Origin: Gymnothorax reevesii | Taxonomy: Eukaryota; Chordata; Actinopteri; Anguilliformes; Muraenidae | Assembly (NCBI GenBank): GCA_029721435.1 | Contig: CM056583.1 | Coordinates: 70,798,120-70,862,119 of the forward strand | Length of the DNA stretch: 64,000 bases | Direction of reading: 5' to 3' | Made by a program: the position numbers and the translations under genes | In this document: one piece after another, positions 1-12,383 of the stretch | How positions within the stretch are numbered: the first letter of the stretch is position 1 | Layout: each line of letters opens with the position of its first letter | The notes under the pieces: generated by a model | What the model saw: only the letters and a program-made list of their open reading frames with translations | The model's database searches: none | What the model was told of the DNA's origin: nothing

Positions 1-3000
1 TTTTGCTGGTGAATAAAATTGAATAGGCTGAGCTAGCTGGAGAGAGGCACACATTGCAGAATCATATCTTGTGAAAAATGCAGGAAAGCCGCACAATTTA
101 TGTATGTATTTATTAACAAGGGTACGCCACGTTTGTACACTGGATATAAAGTGCGCTTTTAAATATGCAGGGCTGTCAGGCATTGCCTGTCAGTTTTTGT
201 TGGGTTGTAGCTCACCTCTTACATTTTCTCTTGTAAACAGCCATTCGAATATATCTTCTCTAATCACTTATCCCTGTGAACTTCATTACTTCTTTCCTCG
301 TGCTTATCAAAGACATATGCATTAAGGTACAATGGAAACGTTCAGTTGTCCATGGATATTAAATTGGTCCCAGTCTTTGCTTGCACATTCCTCAAGTTGC
401 TTTCTTGTTTGCACACAAAACATATTGTCTTCTGACAATGGCTGTGGCACTCAGACTTGTTTGGCTTATGCTAGCATCTACCCTTTAACTCCCAGGATTT
501 TACATGACCTTTCACTGCTCCGTTTTGTAACACTGCAGTTCGGATGGCTTTTTTTAAGCATTCCCAGGCCACATAAAAGAGGGAAGGAGGCATACAAAGT
601 GATTTAGTTTTGTTGCTGCTGCCTGGAAACAAATAGGGATACCACATAAGGTAACAAGATGGTCCACCGTATTCTATACAGTACACTGTCTGAGGCTAAC
701 AATTTGCCCTCAAGGATACATGCCTTTCATCACGAAGATGACAAACTATATTTTAATTATCTAAGCAAACAGTCTTAAGTACTCGGCAGGAGTGCATTTA
801 GGGTATAACCTTATCCACTTTTGCCCGCTTAATGGCGGATAATCTTGACGTAAAGTAAGGTGTATGGTTCAAAGGAGTCGTACTTTGTCTCTTAATTAAT
901 CATTAAGATTAAATCCCACTCAAATTAACCCCTTTGTGCAGATATAGATGCCGGCGTCCGTAAATTCTGAAATTTAATTCTGAAATAATTCTGAAATTCC
1001 ATCCATTTTCTATGCCATAATTCTGAAATTGATTTTCCAAATGTCTTGCTTCACTGGAATAATTGTCCAGAGTCTCTGTGACACAGATTCTGAGTTATAA
1101 AACCTAAATAGGCTCATGCCTAACGGGAAAAAAATGGCATTATTTTATATTCTGTCCAAAGGGCGGAATCTGGCTGATTGCTATTATAATGGTGGATTTG
1201 CCAAGTGGAAGGAAAGAACACTTTTCTGCAGAGGGAATGGATCTGCATGAGCTCATAGAAACTAACATACCTTCCATCTAAAGTTTTGTTCCTCTTGTTT
1301 GATCACAGGATAAGCAAAAGTATGATACATTATTTTGTTTTCTTTTTCTCATTTTTCATGTCTTTAAAAAAAGAGTGAAATCCACAAGCTTTCCCTATTT
1401 TCTTTTCAAATTGGCTATTGGAATGCAAAGTCAACCAGAGCCAGAAAACAACTTGATTTTTTTTCCGATGAGAACCGGAAATCACTTGGATTTTTTATTT
1501 CACAAAAAAATAAAAATAAAATAAGGCATTGTTTGTTTCTTAATCCTGATACCAAACATGTTGAACTCAGCTTTGGAGGGAGGGTATACACTGACCCGAA
1601 GTGAAAGCTAAGGGAAAGTATTTGTTTATTTATTTTTTTGTAGTCACAACTTTGGTTCTCTTTAAATGTATTGCCTACAGAATAGCATTTTCCTTTAAAA
1701 CACTATGGACTCATGTGTTATGGCCCAAATTTGTTATTACATTTACGACAGCAAGGGATGACAGACACAATTTTAAAACTTGAACACATTTAATTAAACA
1801 AAGACTTTTAACTAATCTACTATCTACTCTACTGACTAAGATTGATATATACAAGGAAAAAAATATTTACAGTCCCTTTGGTTGGGTTGCATGGTGATGT
1901 TCCGGGTGAGGAAAATGCTCCAACACAGGCAAAAATCCACAAAAAGCTTCACAGGTCTTGAAAAGAGTGACAGGTTTGGTCAAATGTATCCTTCTCCTTG
2001 CAATTTCTCCTACTACTTTATTCTCTCGATTTCCTTTTTATATACTCTTTTGCAGACCCCTCCCAACTTTTAGACTTTTTTTAATTCTCTGAGACTTTTC
2101 ATCTCAGACATACCCAGGACATGTACAAACCTAGCTCCAGTCTGGGCTTAACAAAAGAAAAGGTCGCTTTACACATATAAAAAATATAATTCCTCTCAAT
2201 CATCACTTATGACCCACTAGAAGTTTGGAGGGGAATCTAATTGTCTGATTCCAAACAACTTTTCTTTATCCTCAATAGAAGACGTCATGAACTCAAGGAG
2301 AGGTGCTGAAGGGAGATTTATAATGATTAAAGATAACTCCCCTGCTTAGAAGATTCGAATGCAATTACTTGGCGACATGATCATATGTTCTTGCTCATCA
2401 TGTTTGTTTGTTTTGTGATTGGCCAGGATGATTGTTACTTTGAATATTGCTGCTGCTTCTCCTATCTTTTTGCAAAGGACAGTTCAGTGTACCACACGTT
2501 AAAGGAGATCAGCTTGGAAGCATTGAAGCACCTTTCCTTAACATTTGGAGAATTAAAACTCACTTATTATGGCTGCTGAATATACTGTACGTAGTAATGT
2601 GTCAATAATGCTCCTGACTACACCTCATATCATGACTAACACAACCATGACTCAAGGAAGTTGCATTGCGCATGGTGCCACTTTGTGCCCAATGCAATAT
2701 AGAGCCTGAAGCCTTTCCTAACTGCCAAGTCAATCATGAATTTTGGTGGGGGTGGAAGAAGGGGTGTGGTTCTGCTTACACTCATTATGCTGGGTTTAAA
2801 CATAAGGATGACAAGTCACGAATGCCATGAATCTAAACTTGTGACGGAGGATCACAAATATGAATTGAATTTGATGATTCGGGGCAGAGGCGTCACGAAC
2901 TGTCGCAACCTGTTACCACGCGTTACGATTAATGGCACAAATCGCTGGCGAATCATCACGATTCATTATGCACGGGCACGAATATTGTCCCGCACTGCTG

Positions 3001-4118
3001 CGAGCCATTGCGGATCGTCACGTTCTACCACAAATCTGTCATAAATGTTGCGAATCAGGCGAATTTGGTATATAAATATATGGCTCCACAGAATCAAACC
3101 AAGGAACGTCCACCTACTTTTGCACCTGCTTGTATCACCCCACCCCAGCTAATATCAGCTCATACCTGTACCTTTCTTTCCTCTTTAATTCTCTACCTGA
3201 CACTGGTAGCTCCTGCTCTTTCTCCACCCACCACCACCCTCTGGGACTGACTGGCTTTATAAATCGCGGCAGATTTAAAATTGTGTTCCTCATGCATTTT
3301 ATCATTACTTTCAGTCAAAAATGTTGCCGTCTATCACCCCTGAAGCCATATTATGCACTGTGGATGCTATGTTCGGCCGCATTGCCCAGAATGTGACAGT
3401 ATGGGCCCCAAGAGCCATCAAGAATACACTACGAATGCTGTCACACTCTATTACGAATCAACACTAATCACCATGAATCAACACACTCAGTTGCGAACTC
3501 CACAAATCGAGGGTGACTCGTGACATTAGTGGAAGACTTTTTTGGCAGCCAAAAGGATGTGCCACGAATGTCACGAACGGACACGCGCTGTTAAGAACCC
3601 TATTCAGATGTGTTCAATCACGTTACGAATGTCACGAATGTGCCACGAATGACGGGAAAATGATATTTGTAACGCATCGTGCCTATGTGTAAACCCAGCT
3701 TTAGTTATGATGCCCTTTTGCACAGTCTTTTCTCACATCATGATTTTCCAAAATAAGCCTCAGTTTTGGAAAAATAGACAAAGAATGAGTTGATTTATAT
3801 ACTGTACCTCTATCCTGAGCATTTTATTCTCAGTTGGGAATACAGGTGCTTTTATTCGAAACACCATGAGCACACGCTCTGAAAAAAAAAAAGAAGAAGT
3901 TGGTTGGCTTGAAAACATTTTGTTTCCTTAAGAAGAAAATTCAGGACAAAGTTTAGATGATGGTTTCAAAGCACACACGATCTGTTGGATGCTCAACTCT
4001 GCTTTTTCCCTTGGCATACTTTCTTCTAAATCAAGCTAGCTCAGAAATGAACAAACTTACGTGCATTTACTGATGTTGAAGGAGGTTATTCTTTTTGTAT
4101 AGTTTGTTTTCTGGCCAG
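1..4118 (+). other. Intron upstream of the first visible unc5d exon
   Basis: The stretch is AT-rich and lacks any convincing coding exon. Between about 965 and 1030 the string ATTCTGAAAT recurs about five times. A TTA-flanked Harbinger-like element fills 2788-3700 and is listed separately. The rest (1-2784 and 3704-4118) shows nothing I recognise beyond short homopolymers. The open frames here are short, lack splice support and have no family motifs. Confidence 0.7.
2788..3700. mobile_element. Harbinger-like non-autonomous DNA transposon with TTA target duplication
   Basis: The left end reads TGCTGGGTTTAAACATAAGG and the reverse complement of the right end reads AGCTGGGTTTACACATAGG, giving inverted repeats of about 19 bp. 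Both ends are flanked by TTA (2785-2787 and 3701-3703). A 3-bp TTA duplication is characteristic of PIF/Harbinger elements; the superfamily call is inferred from that alone. The interior has no transposase frame and carries many copies of a short ACGAAT-type word. Length about 913 bp. Confidence 0.65.
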
Positions 4119-4265
4119 CAGGATTGAAGATTCGGGAGGTGATGATCAATGTATCTCGGCAACAAGTGGAGGACTTCCATGGCCCAGAGGATTATTGGTG
4201 TCTCTGTGTGGCTTGGAGCCACCTTGGGACCTCCAAAAGCCGCAAAGCTTCTGTCCGCATTGCAT
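4119..4265 (+). CDS. unc5d: unc5d exon: C-terminal half of Ig domain 1
   Basis: The exon encodes residues beginning [19 protein letters not shown] and ending SRKASVRIA, the end of the first Ig-like domain of UNC5. It contains the conserved GPEDYWC block, whose cysteine is one of the Ig disulphide residues, and the [15 protein letters not shown] strand. The extracellular Ig domains bind netrin and FLRT ligands. The acceptor is a tandem CAGCAG (AG at 4117-4118 or 4120-4121), so the exon is 147 or 144 bp, both in phase 1; 144 bp is the size I recall for this exon in the family. The donor is GTGAGT at 4266. The last base (T) pairs with AC of the next exon to make the tyrosine codon of RIAY. No disruption is seen. 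Confidence 0.95.
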
Positions 4266-6635
4266 GTGAGTATCCCTGGAGAACATTTTGTTTGATAATT
4301 ATACTGTTTGAATTGCATTATTCAATTTTGTCTCCATTTCACAAAATGCATTGATTGATGGATATACTGTATATGCAGTCATATTTGAAATTATACATAA
4401 AAGAGAACCAAAACAAAATCTATCTAGTTATCTAAAGTTTTTGCACACCCTAAGATCTTGTCAAGTCTTTATCTTACATGTATATTTACAACAAAGAAAT
4501 CAGTGGAACCCAACACTTGTTTATTACAAATAATACATTTACAAGAAAAATCCACAAGGAATCCAGCACAAATGATTGAAATAATCAGCTCGCTATCAAC
4601 CCCCTGAAGCTCCTTGATAGTGAGCAGATAATTTGAATCACCTGTGCTGGTGCAGAGAGATCTAAAACATTCAGGACAGGTGGTACTCTGGGAGAGGTTT
4701 GAGAAACACTGGATTAGATCACTGTTACTGATCCGCTTAAATATTGATGAAATGACTGATCCTGGTTTTTCTTAAGGGGTTCCTCCGGAGGTCAGGAATG
4801 TATATCTCAGCACAACCTCTGTGGTGCTAAAACATATTTTTTGTTTTACTTGATTACGGAAAGTTTTATCAAAGCCATACAAGGATGGTAAACATAGCTT
4901 GTGTCAAATTTTGAAATGCGCCATGATGGACCTCATCCGAGCTCTGCATGATGTCAGCAAGTTGATTCCTGCCTGTAACCCTTCCTAGTACTCTTATCGG
5001 TCAGGATCGTACACTATACTGATGCTGTACAGTACCTGGGAGCCCAGATCCTTAAGATGCATTCGAGTGAACAGAATTTATTTTTCATGCTGACGTGACT
5101 CAGGACATGATTAATATGTCTCACATAAAATGTGGGAGAATTGGCAACCCTGGAATATGCACACATTTAATGAAGCGTTGATCCTGAGAGGCCCGACAAA
5201 AACCAAAATCTAGTTTCTTTTCATTAATTAATTTCATAGCTGGGAGATGGTAAAAAATGCAGCCGCATTTTCTATAGTTTTTCATGGCACTGTTATGTTG
5301 TTCTGTGATAACCACATGAATGGAACTACTTACGAATTATTCCATAAATCTCCAAGTATCAGACATGTATCATGTATCAGACAGCGCAGGTGGGGAGTAA
5401 TCAGTGGATAGCAAGGCTAGGCAAAATAGATTAGAGGCTGACATGTTTAATAACAGGATGCAAAATGCTGGGATATTTTCTTTAAATGATGATCCGATTT
5501 CAAATTGAAGTTTACCATTGTCGTAACTGGTAAATGAAACTAGATAGCGAGAGCAGCAAATTGTCAAGCAACGATAGGCTACCATTTTCAGGACGTTCGT
5601 GGTTTGAGCAAAATATTGAAGCGGCTCAAGTTAGACTATGACTATAGCTATTGCCGGCTATTTTTACCACTTCCCAGCTATGAAATTAATTAATGAAAAG
5701 AAACTAGATTTTGGTTTTTGTCTGGCCTCTCAGGATCAACGCTTCATTAAATGTGTGCATATTCCAGGGTTGCCAATACTCCCACATTTTATGTGAGACA
5801 TATTAATCATGTCCTGAGTCACGTCAGCATGAAAAATAAATTCTGTTCACCCGAATGCATCTTCAGGATCTGGGCTCCCAGGTACCGTGTACAGCATCGG
5901 TACAGCATAAGATCCTGACCGATACGAGTACTAGGAAGGGTTACAGGCAGGAGTCAACTTGATGTCATCATGCAGAGCCCGGATGAGGTCCATCATGGCG
6001 GATTTTAAAATTTGACACAAGCTATGTTCACCATCCTTGTATGGCTTTGATAAAACTTTCCCTAATTAAGTAAAACAAAAAATAATGTTTTGGCACCACA
6101 GAGGTTGTGCTGAGATATACAGTACATTGCTGACCTCCGGAGGTACCCTTTAATTTGATTTGTGTATATGGTTTATACATTGAGCTTCAGTTTTCCTATC
6201 TTTTGCTATACAAACAATATGAGACTTTTACACAAGAACAAAATATTAAAAAATTGCAATAATGACAGAAAATATTGGGATGAACAAAAACTTTTGACTG
6301 GTAGTGTATTTTATTATTTATTTAGAAAACATTCACAATTCGGGCAACATCTGAGGTAAAACCCTGAGGGAAGTGGTGCCAGAAGTAGGTATATTTACTT
6401 GAAGTTCAATGGACATAATTATTGGACATTTTGTCTCTGAAGCTGTTTCAAAGTGGAGATAGCCTGAAACTATGACGTTAGAGGCACTAGTCTATGATGG
6501 AGAAAAAGCAAGGATCTCGAGACCTGCTGCTCAGGATTTCACAGCTAGAGCTGATGTTCCTGGGACGTGATGGTGAGCGGATGGATGGAATGAAATTGCC
6601 CTGTCGTGACTGCTTCTTCTTATCTTTACAAACAG
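4266..6635 (+). other. Intron between Ig1 and Ig2 exons
   Basis: About 2.4 kb. A degraded dispersed repeat, ending in a GTTTGAGAAACACTGGATTAG-like tail typical of fish interspersed repeats, occupies roughly 4555-4735. A long inverted-repeat element lies at 4776-6149. From 6150 to 6635 nothing is recognised other than a pyrimidine-rich tract before the next acceptor. Confidence 0.7.
4776..6149. mobile_element. Long inverted-repeat DNA transposon flanked by TTAA
   Basis: Two arms of about 480 bp (roughly 4776-5260 and 5665-6149) are inverted copies of each other around a unique centre of about 400 bp. The outer ends read GGGGTTCCTCCGGAGGTCAG and, reverse complemented, AGGGTACCTCCGGAGGTCAG. TTAA lies directly outside both ends (4772-4775 and 6150-6153), which is the target-site signature of Kolobok and piggyBac elements. 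No transposase frame is present, so it is non-autonomous. The arms differ by scattered substitutions and small indels, so it is not a very recent insertion. Confidence 0.8.
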
Positions 6636-6739
6636 ACCTGCGGAAGAACTTTGAGCAGGACCCCCAGGGGAAAGAGGTGCCAATAAAGGGCATGATTGTG
6701 CTGCACTGCCGCCCTCCAGAGGGAGTCCCAGCCGCCGAG
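6636..6739 (+). CDS. unc5d: unc5d exon: N-terminal half of Ig domain 2
   Basis: The exon reads on from the split tyrosine codon into [18 protein letters not shown] and [16 protein letters not shown], the start of the second (C2-type) Ig domain. The cysteine in LHCRPPEG is the first of the Ig disulphide pair. The [13 protein letters not shown] string is the clearest UNC5D signature in the window; the UNC5C equivalent I recall reads TFEQEPLGKEVSL. The acceptor is TTTACAAACAG, and the donor GTAAAA after GAG gives phase 0. Length 104 bp. Reading through the donor would extend the frame to a stop near 6892, so intron retention would truncate the receptor in its ectodomain. Confidence 0.95.
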
Positions 6740-7585
6740 GTAAAACCTGTTCTCTCTCCTTTACAGTTCCTCCTGTTGGGTGGGGGTGCTCTGTCGTTGT
6801 TAACCTGCAGTAATCATTTCTGGATTTATTTTTTCGATTCTGTGGCGATGTTTGTCAAATGTTTTTTTGGAGAAGGTTTTTCTTTTTCCTGACTGATGGT
6901 GTATAAAAGCCTCATTCTCTCAATGTCAGGGTTTGTCTTCCTGAAACTGCGCAGTGCTTTTTGATACTGTGTTCACATTTTGTATATAATCACATTCAAG
7001 GGTTACTCATGAAAGATTCATTTAAATGCCTCTGATAATTGAAGAGCTCACATCTCATGTAATGTCACTGGAAATTTCCCGCTCAAATGTGCGTCAGGAC
7101 AGGGTTCTCATGCATGCAGGGTTTTAGTGGATTTACATTGGGCAGCCAGTGAATAATGAACATAAATAATGAATTATTCATTATTTAACAAACTATAAAT
7201 GGAAAGTTTGTGTTGCAATGGTCTCACGTATTGCACTGTAGCCATTAAATACGGAATACGTCATAAATTTTAATATGAGCCTTGCAAAAGAGGCATTGCT
7301 CATAACATGACCCAGTCATTACTCATATAAAATATTAAAACTCCAGCAGGGAGAGTGGTTGATGTCTTTGATACACAATGAACAAATCCTTGAAATAGCT
7401 CTCCCGCAAGTTCAGAGATACTAGGTGGGTTCACACAAATGGTCTTTTTTACACATTGCACTAGCTTGTTGATGAAAACAGTTTGCTTGTGTAAGTTGGT
7501 AACAGATTCTTTGATTTGTCGTTGGCATTTGGGCGACACCCTGAATAGTTACATTTGGTTGTATGACTCATCTTCAGTTTGAAGT

Positions 7586-8510
7586 GTTGTGATCCTGCAT
7601 TTTCTGTCTTTGCCATGCACATGTCTCATGCCCCATGCTTCAAGTTTAAGTTCTGTGCCTGGCCTTGCACCATGTTTAGATTGCTTCATGTGTTTTAGTG
7701 ACCACTGCTTCGTCTGACCATCCCTAGATCATGTATTGTATTATTGGTAATTAGATTTCATGTTTTATTATTTTTCATGTTTTAGTTTCTTAGTCTCCCA
7801 GCCATGTTTTCAGTTCATAGCCATGTTTCATAGTTATGTTCATTTTTCCATGCCTTGCACTTCGTCTTTCCTCATCTTGTCATGAGTGTATCTTTGCTCA
7901 CAGTCCCTTGTCTTGCGTGCCACTCATTCGGGTGATTAATTGGCTTCTGGGTTTCAATATTCTTTCTTTATCTTGTGTTCATCCTTCCCCTTACTTTTAC
8001 TATCGTACTAACACAGACTAACAGTCTATTATTTTCGCTAATTACTAACCAACACTAACCCTGTATATTTAGACTAACTTACTAACAAGCACTTGGGATT
8101 GTATAGCTGCACATACTAATTGACTAACGATCTCTTAGCAGTCGCCGTATTCTAGTCTCCGCCTCCTTGCCTTTCCTTATTATCTCTGCTGCGATTTTTA
8201 CCTGTGCTACGCTTCTTTCACCTTTTTTCATTGTGATTTTTCTTTCTGACTGGACCGCCCTAGACACAGAGCTTTGCCTATTCCCTGTACTTTTGCCGCA
8301 TTCTTGTTTTTTGACCTCTTTTGTCTGAGTACGATTTTTGTGATTGGTGCCCTGTGTATGACTCTGGATTTCGACCATTGGACTCTGTTTTTGGATTGCG
8401 GACTTTGTACTGTTACCAGCTCTGTTGGAGGGCTTCCCCCTTCAGAAATAAAGCCTCCTTTTTGTATTCTACTGGTTTTCACTATTGGTCCATTTCGTAA
8501 AACTGAACAT
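7586..8510 (+). repeat. Probable 5' LTR and leader of a Ty3/gypsy element
   Basis: The stretch starts around TGTGATCCTGC and precedes a gypsy gag frame. It is pyrimidine-rich, contains an AATAAA signal in CAGAAATAAAGCC near 8445-8457, and ends close to the gag start, as fish gypsy LTRs do. No matching 3' LTR exists in the window, so the exact ends cannot be fixed and the LTR status is inferred from position and composition. Confidence 0.5.
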
Positions 8511-8522
8511 TACGATCTGACC

Positions 8523-9713
8523 ATGATTGAGCCAGCGACTAACCAGGCTCTGCAGGAGGCAGTTAAAGAACAGGGAGTTCAGCTCGAGTCTCAGGAGCGT
8601 CAGCTTCGTGCTGTCATGCAACAAATGCAAACTATGAGTCTCCAGATGGCGGATCTCACTCGCTCGGTGCAAGACTCTCAGCTGCTGCATGCTCCCCATC
8701 CAGCTGTCCACACCTCGCCTGTACCTGCCTCCGCTCCACCGCTGCCTGTCTGCGAGCCACGCCTGCCTCCACCTGAAAGGTACGACAGCAACCCTGGTTC
8801 ATGTCGAGCGTTCCTAACCCAGTGTGACCTCATCTTCAGCCTACAGCCCTCATTATTCCCCACTGAAAGAGCTCAGGTGGCCTTCATCATCAGGCAACTG
8901 ACGGGAAGGGCCAAGCAGTGGGCTACGGTTGCATGGGTAGCAGATCTACCCTGTGTACAGTCTTCCGGTCTACTGGGCGAGGAGATGAGGCGGATTTTCG
9001 ACCGCTCTAAGTTGGATCAAGAAGCGGGGAGAGAAATTCTATGCATTCGCCAAGGTAGTCGTTCTGTGGCCGACTACGCGATCGATTTCCAGACCGTGGC
9101 TACCAACAGCAGGTGGGGACGAAGAGCCTTGTATGACGCCTTTTTTAACGGGCTCTCTGAAGCTATAAAAGACGAGCTAGTTCCCCGTGAATTACCGGAA
9201 GGATTGGATGATTTGGTCGACTTGGCTATTCGAGTGGATGCTCGATTAGAAGAACGCAGACGGTTCGTTCCTCGCAATCGGCCAATCCAGCGCTTCCAGA
9301 CCACTCCACCTCTACCACCCCCTACTGGCGGCAGCCCTTCTCCTGAGGTGGAACCCATGCAACTAGGAAGAACAGGCATTCCCGTGGAGGAGAAAGACCG
9401 CCGTCGTAGAGAGGGGGCCTGCTTCTACTGTGGCAAGGGGGGACATCACATTGCTCAGTGTCCCAACAAGAAAAGTTCACCTGGTGCTAAGAATGGAGCA
9501 TTGATTGGGGTGACGCCGGTTCAGGAGTCCAGGAGCCGCACATGCCTTCCAGTGATTCTGGAATGGGGAGGAGAGAGTAAATCCACCATGGCTCTCATTG
9601 ATACTTGGGCCAAGGAGAACCTGCTCGATGTGGAGCTGGCCCGTGACTGGGGAATTTGTACCGAAAAGATCTTTCTAGACCGAGTAGCCTATTCACTCAG
9701 TATAGAAGAATAG
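8523..9713 (+). pseudogene. Ty3/gypsy gag and start of protease (fragmentary element)
   Basis: A 396-codon frame begins at an ATG in the context CTGACCATG; the frame is open further upstream but that part is leader. It encodes a retrotransposon Gag: an N-terminal glutamine-rich coiled-coil-like segment, a proline-rich linker, a capsid-like region, and a complete CCHC zinc knuckle CFYCGKGGHHIAQC near 9418-9460. It then runs into protease sequence. The expected catalytic Asp-Ser-Gly is replaced by Asp-Thr-Trp near 9600, so the protease is not functional. The Gag resembles the vertebrate sushi-ichi lineage. The frame ends prematurely at 9713, and later protease and reverse-transcriptase pieces follow in other frames. 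It is a decayed insertion, not a host gene. Confidence 0.85.
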
Positions 9714-10386
9714 CCCAGATCACTCATGTAACCAGCCCCATCAAGCTCAAGATCTCAGGTCACCACCATGAAACTATTTAACTTTTCCTCCTTCATTCTC
9801 CCCTTGCAACTATCGTTCTGGGTCACCCATGGATGGCCAAGCATCTCCCTAATATTGACTGGCGAAAGAATGAAATTAAGGGCTGGAGCTCTAACTGCTC
9901 TCTGGCATGCCTCCGCAACGTTCTCGCACCTCAGCCTAACTCATCTTCGGAAGAGATTCCTGACCTTGAAAAAGTCCCGCTAGAGTTCTATGATCTCAAG
10001 GAGGTGTTCTCCAAGTCCCGGGCCTCCAGTTTACCTCCTCACCGTCCATATGATTGTACCATCGACCTGAAGCCAGGTACTATGCCCCTAGAGGCCGACT
10101 TTATTCCCTCTCTCGGCTGGAGACCCAGGCCATGGAGAAATATCTATCAGAGTCCCTTGCATCATTCGACCATCATCGTTACCTGCTGGTGCTGTTGTTT
10201 TTTTTTTTTTTTGTGTGTCTAAGAAGGACGGTTCACGAAGACCTTGCATTGATTATCGGCGCCTCAATGAAATAACCATCAAGAACCGCTACCCTCTCCC
10301 ACTCATGAATACAGCTTTTGATCTCCTACAAGGACCCAAAGTCTTCACAAAACTGGACCTATGCAAAACCCAATATGAAGCTTGAA
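9714..10386 (+). pseudogene. Broken gypsy protease end and reverse-transcriptase start
   Basis: Successive short frames carry the end of the protease region (a [14 protein letters not shown] block near 9820-9857), the pre-RT segment ([20 protein letters not shown] near 9992-10051) and the first RT block ([19 protein letters not shown] near 10245-10300, FTKLDL near 10346). At least two frame changes and a poly-T run at 10199-10213 interrupt it. The homology stops at about 10386, before the catalytic YxDD box. RNase H, integrase and the 3' LTR are absent, so this is a 3'-truncated copy. Confidence 0.8.
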
Positions 10387-10604
10387 AAAGACTAAAAACA
10401 ATGCATTTGTCCCTTCGTTTCGATGAAAAAAAAACGGCAAATTATGATGAAAAAGGTCTTAGCTCTTCAAATTTGTTTAATGTAAATATTGAATCAAGAA
10501 ATGCTAACAAATTCCAACAGGTGTACCCACTGGTCTGGTGAATATATATGTATCTATAAGTGCCTTTCAGGGGAAAGGAGTGCATCACAGACTGAGTGGG
10601 ATGA

Positions 10605-10855
10605 ACCACCTTTTTATCCCCCCGGCATATAATGCGGGGGGATATAGCGATCAGTGTGTCCGTCCGTCTGTCCGTCCGTCTGTAATAAAATCGTTTCCGG
10701 ACCAGAACTCGAAAACTATACCACTTACAAACACCAAATTTGGTATGGAGCTTCTCCTTATGGTCTAGTTGTGCCTTTTGGGGATTTCGATCCGTCCGTC
10801 TGTCCACACAACCTGTAGGTTACACAACCTACAGCCGGGGGGATCCGCCATTGCC
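10605..10855. repeat. Dispersed repeat with CCGTCCGTCTGT core and GGGGGGAT ends
   Basis: The block begins TTATCCCCCCGGCATATAATG and ends AGCCGGGGGGATCCGC, giving short GC-rich inverted ends around a run of GTCCGTCTGT units. A second, more diverged block of the same layout occurs at about 26255-26460: a GTCTGTC run, the words CCAGAACTCGAA or GCAGAACTTGAA, then TTTTGGGGATTTC or TTTGGGGATTTC, then a GGGGGG stretch. The family is not identified. Confidence 0.55.
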
Positions 10856-11248
10856 AGATGGCTCTTGTTCACTTTCCTACAGCTTATGTTCTTCTGCTGT
10901 CACTACTGGTAGATGGGTACATAAGAATACAATATTGAAGCAGTTTGTTCCTCCTCTCATTTTCTAAAAATTTTGCACAAAACAACTGCTCCGCCTGTGA
11001 TGTTTTGGCGATTTTTTTTAATCTTTTTTCTTTCCAAGTTGAAATCAAAAAGTAGAGATTTTGATTTGAGTCAGAAAAGTCAGATGAAAAGTTTCCGTTA
11101 TTTATTTTTTAATTTTGGTTTATCAAAGAAAGGCAGCATTTGACCAAGTTGCTGCTGTTGTAGCAGAAGGATACATCACTGTGAATTTCTGTGGTGCTTT
11201 GAGAAAAACTAGCCTATGCTCCAAAGCTGTTTGTACAATTGCCTTGAG

Positions 11249-11250
<2 letters not shown>

Positions 11251-11292
<42 letters not shown>

Positions 11293-11295
11293 CAC
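11251..11295. repeat. CA dinucleotide microsatellite
   Basis: About 22 CA units, broken by one CG at 11286. Confidence 0.95.
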
Positions 11296-11959
11296 TCTCA
11301 AAAATCATACCATGCATTCGGGCAAGTGCTGTCTTCTCTGCCTCAACACATTTCTGTATCACCTGTGATTCCGATTGCTCACTAGCTTCAAAATTCACCA
11401 TTTGGATAATCTGTCCGCTATTATTATAAAAAACCCTTACTCGAGTACATGGGATACCTGAAAAAGAAAAAAACGAAGTTAGACATTAGCTGGAAAATGA
11501 GAAATTAGAATTTTTATCTGAACAGATCTCCAATTTCAGAATGTTGTCGGAAAGCATTTGTCATTTATGGATTTTATAAAGTGTAATTATTTATATCTGA
11601 ACATATAAAGTAATTTAACTGTTTATCATAATTACTCATATATTTTATTTTATACTGAAACAGTGTATCGTTGTTGGAAAATGATTTTGAAGAGTTTGCC
11701 TCTTCAAATAATACACCAGTAAAAAAAGATTTCACTAAACTTAATTTCTTGAAAGTGATTTTTGTATTGGAATAGCAAAAATTACTGGAGCAAAAATAAA
11801 GCATTCAAATAATCCCTGGGACACTGGGAGATGGCATCGTACTAGTGATGTTTTCTTGGCACTTTAATCTCCTCAGAGATTAATGATTTTCAAGCATTCA
11901 TGAGTTGGACATTTTAACAAATTATGTTTCATTGAAGTCATTACAATCAAAACCTGAAA

Positions 11960-12055
11960 TAGTGCACAGTGATGACTGTACACTTAACGAAATGAAGATA
12001 AATCAGAAACCAAGTACTATGCAAGTATTTATTTCAAGGAATATTGGATCAAATG
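11960..12055. mobile_element. Relic of a Tc1-like element end
   Basis: About 95 bp match the left end of the Tc1-like element at 48149-49621: GTGCACAGTGATGACTGTAC followed by the shared words AATGAAGATAAATCAGAAAC and CAAGTATTT. Only the terminal part is present; no transposase follows. Confidence 0.6.
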
Positions 12056-12383
12056 GATGCCAGGCATACATTTTATGTCACCAGATTTTTCCAACAGATA
12101 ATTCTTGTACAACTTAGAACTGTGTTTAGGGCAATTCAATGACATGAATTAGTAAGTCTGCAACTATTATGTCAGCCAGCTAACCACACTCACAGTGACT
12201 TAATCTGTTATTTGCCCCCTGCAGGACTTAACAGTCAGCTTCAAAGTGTTTGGTATACAGGCATTTTTTCTTCTATTGGCAATGTCTGAAAATTTCTGAT
12301 ATGGATATGAGTCAAACCTTGCTCAGATGTAGTGATTGTAGTGTTATTAAGAGCATGGGTGAGCTCAGTAACACTAGAGGACC

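Noticed and set aside
2736..3396. Overlapping plus-strand frames in the 2.7-3.4 kb region
   Set aside because: They lie in a noncoding Harbinger-like element and have no family motifs.
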